Shown: piece by piece, positions 56,791 to 64,000 of the stretch | Numbering within the stretch: the stretch's first letter is position 1 | Layout: each line of letters starts with the position of its first letter | The notes under the pieces: generated by a model | Database searches by the model: none | What the model saw: only the letters and a program-made list of their open reading frames with translations | What the model was told of the DNA's origin: nothing | Translations under genes and position numbers: made by a program | Source of the DNA: Branchiostoma floridae | Lineage: Eukaryota > Chordata > Leptocardii > Amphioxiformes > Branchiostomatidae | NCBI RefSeq assembly: GCF_000003815.2 | Contig: NC_049982.1 | Span: forward strand, 191,209 to 255,208 | Direction of reading: 5' to 3' | DNA: 64,000 nucleotides

Positions 56791-58228
56791 CCTCCTCCGG
56801 ACGGGAATATCTGTTTTGTATGACTTGAGTCACGACTAAGGTATGTGTCCTTAGATAAACTATACTCCTAGGTACAGACTCACACCTCATGCTTATGTTA
56901 GGTGTTAGCTTCAATCTACCAAGTTCTCCTTTAGATCGTCACAGTCTAACAAGAAAAATCACAAGAAGGAAAAGAAGCTACGTTATAGCAATGCTGTCTA
57001 CGCTAGTTTTCTATTCTCATTTCTTGCTCATTCTTGAAGGTATTCGACTGGTCTTTGTGCAAACTAATATCATTCAAGCTATTCTAAGAATAGACAAAAC
57101 TATCACTGCTAAATGTCTGGGTATACTTATTGAGCCTTCTGGCAAAATATCAGATGGATTAATCATAATTGTTGCTGCATTTGAAAGTACAATAGGCAGT
57201 TAGATTGTTGTCAATATTTCTGTACTTTTTCGGGGAGTATATCCTTCAATTGGTAAGAAGGCATACTTCTTCGGTCTTCTTCGTTTGTAACAGCTGGTTC
57301 TAACTTTCTTCTTCTGTCATATATTTGTGTTTTGAAAATTATTCTCCTAGTCCGACTCTGACTACTTGTTTTTCCCCAGTCAGTCAACTTTATTGATACA
57401 AAAAATGTTCAAATACTTACGTGAGGTGATTCACAAATATTATTGATACGAAAAACAACACACCTTCAAAACCTGCAGCTGTATAGTGTCGACTAGAATG
57501 ATATGATATACAATCATATACATAACAAGTATCTCGGCTATCTTTTTCTACATTTTTGTATTCGGATATAAGTCCTGGAAGCCCTTTCCCGACATGCCCC
57601 GGAGTCCGCCATGTTGACGTAGCGGTGGGGTTCCCAGTAATTAGCCAGCTTGAGTAATCTCTCCCCCATCAAACCCTGTGTAATCTCTCCCCGGACCATC
57701 AAACACGGCCCTCCACACGCAGTAAAACAAAAACCTTATCAGGACCGAGTCAAGCACATTGTTGTTCCGAACGGTGGGAAGGACGGACAAACCGAGGGCT
57801 GGCTGCAGACGACGCGAAGGCAACACCTGACGACACACCTTTTCGCGCCAGGTGACCCGCAGGGGTTCGAACGACTTGGACAGACCAAGAAGGTTAACCC
57901 CCTTGCTTGGACCTTACTTGGACATCGGACCGAAAGGATCGAACCTTTGTTGTCAAGGTCAACCTGTCCGTCAGCAATGTAATGGCGTCCGCTGTCCTGT
58001 AAACACTTCGTCGAAAATTGGAATCAGATACTGTCAGACTTTTTCGTCCAAGTCTAAGTTGTGTAGGACCACGCCGTGCTATTCAGCAAGTATGTACCTC
58101 TTGCAAAGGGTGCAAGTATAGACTAGGATTGTGCCGCCGTTTAAAAACTTTTGAAAACTGAAATAGTCAAGATTTCAGAGGACGTTTGCAGCTCTGTACC
58201 AGTCCGCACAAACTAACTTTACCGCACA

Positions 58229-58436
58229 ATGGACCTGTCAACTATCCCGACGCTCAGACACTCCATCGACAACATCCTCGGGAGGTCGGCGGCGGTCCCT
58301 CGGTGGCAGGGGCGCCCGGGCACCGAGCGCAAGGACACCTGCTCCCCGGTGGGTCCCATCGACTACAGCCTGCACTCGCTAGCGTCACAGGAATCCAGAA
58401 GTGCTCAAGAGGCGCAAGACACTGTGGAAATATCAG
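58229..58436 (+). CDS. First coding exon with eh1-like motif, probable homeobox-type repressor
   Basis: The ATG at 58229 opens 69 codons ending before a donor, CAG-GTACGT at 58437. Residues 8-18 read TLRHSIDNILG, close to the eh1 Groucho-binding motif (F/H-S-I-x-x-I-L) that stands near the N-terminus of PRD-class homeodomain proteins and a few other repressors. The remainder is low in hydrophobic residues, as expected for a disordered N-terminus (GRPGTERKDTCSPVGPIDYS). The upstream sequence is open to transcription but no TATA box was seen. No homeodomain, forkhead or T-box exon was recognised up to base 64000, so the gene either continues beyond the window or is of another kind. The family is an inference from one short motif. 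Confidence 0.5.
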
Positions 58437-60150
58437 GTACGTTGCAACTTTTAGTACCATTTACCGCCCATCGTGTTGTTATAAAATGGAGAACAGCCTT
58501 AAATCCCTTGGCATAAATATTCTGAGTCAGACGCAACAAGCGTTTGATAAATCAAGATACAAATCGTGCCTTGCCACTTGTTTTCGAAAGCGGAACAATC
58601 AGCAAAACGTGTCAAAATAAACTACTTCCAGCCACAGACAAGTATAATCGAAAAAGGAAATATGTCTGCTGCATCGACAGATATTCTTGCAAAAAATAGT
58701 TCTTAGAATTTTTCAAAATCAAGTGTGACAACAAGAAGTGACAACATGTTTCTGCTTGACATAAGGTTGCTACTAGGAGCATATCGATATCAACGTAGGT
58801 ATATTTTATGGCAGGAAAAGTTATATATTTTTATAACTCAGGGTTTATAACTAAAGGCTATGTATGTTTGTATGTTTGTATGTATGTATGTTAACTCTTT
58901 AAATTAAAACGCAGAGAAGGTTCTAGATGTGTTCGTGTTTGATTACCCCACCATACGAATCCTGTTTTCAGAGACTTCTTGAGTTTCTACCAGAATAATT
59001 ATCTGTGTTTTGCCTCGCTCATAGACTAGAACGTCGCAACTCAACAGAATCAGAGCGACGAATGCCGTTTATTTAGCGATGTTTTGTTTCCTAAGTCGTA
59101 TACCTTTTAGTCTGTGACTGTTTTCCTTAATAGGCTAACATGTGGCTGGACATGCTAGCGTAAATATGCAACAAACTTAAGGATTAGGTTTGTGACAAAG
59201 TTAGACTATTCGTAATGGAAAAGCTTTAAACTGTAATCTATGTATTGAAGTAAACATAATTAATAAAATGAAAATGACTATATTGTACATTGACCATAAG
59301 GAACAATAAAGAGCAACAGATATGCATCTGCATGCATCATATGAATTTTAAGACCCACAGAAGCACTGTATTAAATGTTGCTTAATGACATAGCAATTAG
59401 CTATAGCTCACTCAGGGACTGCTTCTCTAGCACAGCAATAGTGATGTAATAGCACAGGTGTGGCATGTGGTTTAGTATGGATCTTTGCCTATTGTTTTTC
59501 GGGACCAGTAGCAGTTTAAAGTCTGAATAAACGTAAGCCAAAAAACAGAAGTACAGGTTTCAGCGCAGTTCTGTTTCTAAAACAATAGCGTCAGGCTGGT
59601 ACAGCTATGGCATGTGTTATTGGTGGATCATCTTAAATTCAAATAGAAACTTTATATGAAATTAAAAGAATGTCCATGTACAACATTACTGTGCCAAGGA
59701 AAAAGAAAAAGCGCTGCACGCTGGTTTGTACTTTTTTTGTCTTAATCCCAATATATATCATACATGTACATGTAGTTCCAGAGGGCGTGAGTTAGAAGCA
59801 AGCCCAGTACAGATACAAGAAATGTAACTGTGCCTTAGATTACAGAAAATATAGAGTGATAACAAGACGACAACAGCACGGGCTTACTTTTTTATGCATC
59901 TGCTTTCTTATTTTTATTTTTTAATATCATGAAATTTATATTTGTATCTAAACGCCCCTGAGTCGGCAAAAAGCAGTTACTCAATCCACTGGATATGATT
60001 TTGGAAACGGTCAGACGTTTTAGATAGCATCCACTACCTATCGTCAGTGACTTGTCAGCTTGACTTTGTCCTCGGCTTGACTTTGTCTTACCTTGTATCT
60101 AATTGGAAAATTCAAATCTGTCTTCAGCGCATTTGATTTCATAGTTATGG
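58437..60150. other. Intron or intergenic stretch, no features seen
   Basis: Apart from a (TATG)n run near 58862-58890, no exon, RNA gene or repeat family was recognised. Confidence 0.5.
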
Positions 60151-60159
60151 TATAAAAGA

Positions 60160-60260
60160 AGAAGACCTTTATTGCAAACTTTTGCCACATCAGGCAATGT
60201 ACTGATAACAACAATACATGTTGAAGAAATACAGTTAATAGATACATAATGATAAAGCTA
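60160..60260 (-). mobile_element. LINE 3' end fragment
   Basis: AGAAGACCTTTATTGCAAACTT, GCCACATCAGGCAATGTACTG and ATACATAATG repeat the 3'-terminal layout of the LINE at 35560 (GAAGACCTTTATTGTACAAT, then GCCCAACCGGGC). Minus orientation, no coding part. Confidence 0.6.
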
Positions 60261-60865
60261 TCGTTAGATAAATACAACTTATAAAACCAGTTTCTTCCAG
60301 ATAAGTGGATACATTGAACTGAACTGAAATCCAGATCTCTTGAGTGTCACTAACGAAAGATCGATAGTGCAAACTATCTATCTAAAGCATCTATCGTTTC
60401 CCAAACCATATCAAGGTGCTTGAGCGAGTAACTTTTTGGGGCGTGTGTTTTTACCTGGATGTCTATCCTTCACAGACGCCCCTGTGTCGGCTCTCTGGGG
60501 TCGCACACTGTCACTGAAACTTTACAGCCGGCTCGGACCATATTTACCCACCAAACAGCACAGACATGAAAAGAGCCGAGTTGCGATAATAATCTGTGTT
60601 ATGGTGTTTTTTATGGCTAGATACGAAAATCCACAAAGCGTTACTTCTCCATCGGGACTGGAAAAAGTATGGAGTTTCGGGTTCGGATTCTTGAGGAATA
60701 GTTTCAGGGACTAAGTCGGTCTTCGGTTTAAACCTCGCGATCGCGGCTTCCGAACTTGCCTTTTGATCGTGCAACTTTCCTCGCTTTTAAAAGCAGGATT
60801 ATGAAGGCGGACTGGAAGGAGTTCCCTGTCCTTCACTTATGGATAGTCTTCCCGTTGGTTCCCAG

Positions 60866-61013
60866 GAAAATAGTCGAAATTGGCCACAACACTGTATGTT
60901 TTGCCACATGAGTTGGTCAGCCATGCAGTTATAATTTTCAACCTACACAAATCGACGCATCTCATCTAACTCTTCTGCATGTTGTTCAGTTTATTTGGCC
61001 AATTTCGACTACT
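60866..61013. mobile_element. Foldback fragment (AATAGTCGAAATTGGCCA)
   Basis: AAAATAGTCGAAATTGGCCA and TGGCCAATTTCGACTACTTTT are complementary, about 110 bp apart. Related words lie in the elements at 51397 and 63903. Confidence 0.5.
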
Positions 61014-61059
61014 TTTCCATCAACCCACCAATCATGTTAATAGCAGTTAAGACTATGGC

Positions 61060-62045
61060 TGACTCTACTCTTCGCCACATGTATACGTAAGGCAAGAATT
61101 GTGAGAAAAAACTGCGAACAGAAAACTTGTTAATGCAACCTTGCAAGACTGCCCTAAAACAAGCCCTAGGTTGAATCATGTTAGCCTATACCATTTACTT
61201 GTGCGCCTGTCTCTGTACTAATGACTTGCGACATATCTGACTGTATTGTTCGCTGTATGGAAGGAAAGAATTACAAGTGTATCAGAACAACCTAGGCGCT
61301 AGAAACTTGTTTGCATTACGACCCTATAGCTGAGTCAGACTCTTAGTGGAATCATTTAAACTTACATCTACGCCTCAGCATGTCCGTCTCTGTACCTCTG
61401 GCTTGCATATCTGACTGCATTGTTCGCTGCATGGAAGGCAAGAATTGTAAGAAAAACCTGCGCGCCAACGGTTTCTTATACATCTTTACAAGACTGCAAT
61501 AAGACAAGCTCTATCGCAGCTATATGTTGAGTCGTCTTAGCCTATATTATTTATTTGGGTGCCTGCCTCTGTACCCATGACTTGCAGCATATCTGACTGT
61601 ATTGTTCGCTGCATGGAAGGAAAGAATTGTAAGAACAACCGAGGCGCTGGAAATCTGTTAGCAATACGACCCAGCAGCTGAGCCAAACTCGAGGTTTGAA
61701 TCATTTTAGCTAACGCCAACGCCTTAGCATGTCCGTCTCTGTACAGGTCTATACCCCCTGTATATGACTTGCATATCTGACTGTATTGTTCGCTTCATGG
61801 AGGGAAAGATTTGTAAGAACAACCTAGGCGCTGGAGACTCGTTTACAACCTTGCAAGACTGCCCTGAGACAAGTTCTAGGTTGAATCATGTTAGCCTATA
61901 TCCTTTAGTTGTGCAAGGAGGTTCCTTGATTTGTGCGCCTGTCTTTCTGTAACCATGACTTGCAGCATATCTGACTGTATTGTTCGCTGCATGGAAGGAA
62001 AGAATTGTAAGAACAACCTAGGCGCTGGAGACTTGTTTATACAAT
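61060..62045 (+). repeat. Tandem array, about 175-190-bp units, with a Cys-bearing frame
   Basis: Five full units (near 61221, 61400, 61574, 61764, 61953) and partial ones. On the plus strand the shared core reads MTCSISDCIVRCMEGKNCKN then NLGAGD, with four cysteines in the best units; some units have lost one or two. The core is preceded by GACTTGCAG and contains AATT-GTAAGAAC, so it could also be seen as a small repeated exon with an acceptor and donor. Between cores lie CTTGCAAGACTGCCCT and TTGAATCATGTTAGCCTATA. Function unknown. Confidence 0.7.
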
Positions 62046-62189
62046 AGGCTGGGTAATTGTTGGAGGTACCATTCGGTGCCGGAGTTCAATTAGATTAAGT
62101 GGCGGCATAATTAAGGCACAATGGACCATAAATTTGTCGGGCCGAGTTTATTAGTTGCCCGAGCAGGGGTTACCTGGTAGGCGGTGAGG

Positions 62190-63100
62190 GGAGGGGAGAT
62201 ACGGGCGGGAACGGGAGACCTTCAGGACGACGGATCTGATAACGCAGGTGGTTTATGACCTTAACAATATTGAGAGAAACACAAAGGTTAGAAAATGTCA
62301 AAAAGGGGGCGGAATTTGTACAGGGGGCAAGGCTGAGGAGAAGGGGCGTTTGCTGGGCGCAGCAATTTTCGTTTAAAAAAAAAACAAATATAGAAGGGGC
62401 AATGTGGTACTGCACTAAGGCTCCTTTTCGACTAGACGGCGATCGCGACCCGCTTTCACTGCGATCTAAATAGGATATGTGTAATCTTCGCTTTCAACTG
62501 GGCAATGTAAATGTGTGACTGACCAGACAACAAAACATACAAAGTGTAAAAAGATTCGTTTCTTTTCTATAGAATACGGGAGGGAACGGGAGACCTTCAG
62601 AACGCCGGATCTGATAACGCAGGTGGTTTATGACCTTAACAATATTGAGAGAAACACAAAGGTTAGACAATGTCAAAAAGGGGGCGGAACATACAGGGGG
62701 CAAGGCTGGGGAAGAGGCGTTTGCTGGGCGCAGCTTTTTTTTTTAATGAATATAGAACGGACAATGTGGTACTGCACTCAAGTTAGGCCCGCTTTCCACT
62801 AGACGGCGATCGCGACCCGCTTTCACTGCGATCTAAATAGGATATGTGTAATCTTCGCTTTCACACTGGGTAATGTAAAAGTGTGACTGACAAGACAACA
62901 AGGTGTGAAAATATTCGTTTCTTTTCAATACAAAACGGGCGGGAACGGAGGACCTTCAGAGCGCCGGATCTGATAACCCAGGTGGTTTATGACGTTAACA
63001 ATATTGAGAGAAACACAAAGGTTAGAAAATGTCAAAAAGGGGGCGGAACTGAAGGGGGCAAGGCTGGGCAAGAGGCGTTTGCTGGGCACAGCAAATTTTT
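62190..63100. repeat. Tandem array, about 365-bp units, 2.5 copies
   Basis: Units start near 62200, 62572 and 62929 with GGGAACGGGAGACCTTCAG and contain TATGACCTTAACAATATTGA, GTCAAAAAGGGGGCGGA, GGCGTTTGCTGGGC and AGACGGCGATCGCGACCCGC. Copies differ by few bases. The frames at 62255, 62515 and 62883 are the same repeated frame and do not resemble a known protein. Confidence 0.85.
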
Positions 63101-63900
63101 TTAAAGAAATCTATAATCTTATCATTTAAAGTTGATTTATTTCTGATAATACTACAATTTTGCTGAGAACATGCGACTTACTGTTCAACCTATTTGACCG
63201 ATATCTGCTAAAGCTTAGCAAAACCTATTAACAAGATACAATAAGAAATAGAAAGCCCGATAAAACGACTGAAACATAACGTTAAAAAAACAGCAGGAGC
63301 CTAACTTCTGCTTGGAGAGTAGACTATAATACCATTACTAACAATGGGTATCAGTTACAGACACAAACAATAGGTCATTGAGGCGCAAACTTTGTCCAGA
63401 GATTAACCCAGGATTACAGCGGCGGAGCAAAGCCGGCGTGTTGGACTTACATTACGCTAATCCTCATGACGCAAGGCCGCCGCCATGTACACTTGTTTTG
63501 ATGGATACTGTGGTACACTTAATTATGTAACAGTATTGTGGTGAGCTGGCTGTACTATCTGCATGATTGCTGTGTATCACAATATGTGTTGTTACATTAG
63601 GTACGGATAGCTACATTCGTACATATGTAAACTTAGGGTTAGCTTATGTTATTTTCATAACCATAGTACAGTTGTGAGCTCCCCTGTAGCATCTGCATGT
63701 ATTATCTGTATGCTGTTTTTCACAATAAAAAAAGGCCGCCGCCATGTTGACATGACGTGTAAGCCTATTACTCCGTGTGGTCGGTCAACAGCGTTAACAA
63801 TGGAGAATGGTGGGACAAAACTTTGCGTAATGACTTACGACTTTGCTCTGAGATAAGGATATATGATGTGAGCAGTGCCGACACCGGCTACGTATAATTA
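63101..63900. other. Non-coding stretch with two GCCGCCGCCATG sites
   Basis: GGCCGCCGCCATGTACAC (about 63475-63492) and GGCCGCCGCCATGTTGAC (about 63734-63751) form YY1-like sites about 260 bp apart, each following TTACATTAGG/CATCTGCATG-type sequence, suggesting a local duplication. No gene recognised. Confidence 0.4.
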
Positions 63901-63902
63901 GC

Positions 63903-64000
63903 CTCCAGCAGGCTCCGGCCCCAGGTTGCTGAAAAATAGTAGAAATTGGTCACATAGACAGAAAACACACCAGAGGATTTGGTTGACAGAGGAGTACAGT
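63903..64000. mobile_element. Left part of a GCCTCCAGCAGGCTCC-type element, cut by window end
   Basis: GCCTCCAGCAGGCTCCGGCC, AGGTTGCTGAAAAATAGTAG and AAATTGGTCACATAG match the left end of the element at 51397. The right end is outside the window. Confidence 0.5.

Noticed and set aside
56889-57203. 104-codon open frame with hydrophobic stretch
   Set aside because: No family resemblance, no splice or promoter context, and A/T-rich composition; probably chance.
57650-57982. 110-codon open frame
   Set aside because: Low-complexity, polar, no recognisable motif; overlaps other equally long frames on both strands.

Overview
The window looks like chordate, most probably amphioxus (Branchiostoma), genomic DNA. 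The reasons are compact multi-exon genes of vertebrate type with GT-AG introns, single pre-duplication forms of vertebrate gene families, introns largely filled with short inverted-repeat elements, tRNA-like SINEs, CR1/L2-like LINEs and tandem arrays, and one 100-N assembly gap (48592-48691). The species is inferred from these traits and was not tested. All gene structures were read by eye from exon reading frames, splice sites and remembered family sequences.

Layout. (1) 340-30669, minus strand: the first 11 coding exons (438 codons in continuous phase) of a receptor tyrosine phosphatase of the PTPRR/PTPN5/PTPN7 (KIM-PTP) family: signal peptide, ectodomain, one membrane helix, kinase-interaction motif and the start of the phosphatase domain. 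The rest lies left of the window. Its roughly 13-kb intron (5230-18254) and the neighbouring introns are packed with tandem arrays, hAT-like and other inverted-repeat elements, and LINE relics. (2) 30670-35560: promoter region of that gene, an ACAACA-rich tract, a nested inverted-repeat element, a CpG/CRE-rich patch and a SINE. (3) 35560-38757, minus: a 5'-truncated non-LTR retrotransposon with a 980-codon open frame that ends about 65 bp from the TATA box of the next gene. (4) 38876-40133, plus: a complete three-exon dermatopontin-family secreted protein. (5) 43732-49424, plus: a phosphatidylserine synthase 2 (PTDSS2) gene. Nine exons are intact, one expected exon is missing and probably lies in the gap, and the last recognisable exon is present in duplicated, partly broken copies. 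(6) 50-58 kb: mostly non-coding, with inverted-repeat elements and degenerate tandem repeats. (7) 58229-58436, plus: a first coding exon with an eh1-like motif, probably of a transcription factor whose remaining exons are outside the window. (8) 60-64 kb: two tandem arrays (about 180-bp and 365-bp units), the first with a cysteine-bearing open frame in its units.

The genes do not form a pathway; they are unrelated neighbours: a MAPK-regulating phosphatase, an extracellular-matrix protein, a membrane-lipid enzyme and a probable transcription factor. The most unusual theme is that exon ends together with their 5' splice sites have been copied into the following intron, either as a tandem minisatellite (2172-2880) or as a single copy (about 4788-4815), and that several other arrays in sense orientation also carry splice-donor consensus in most units.
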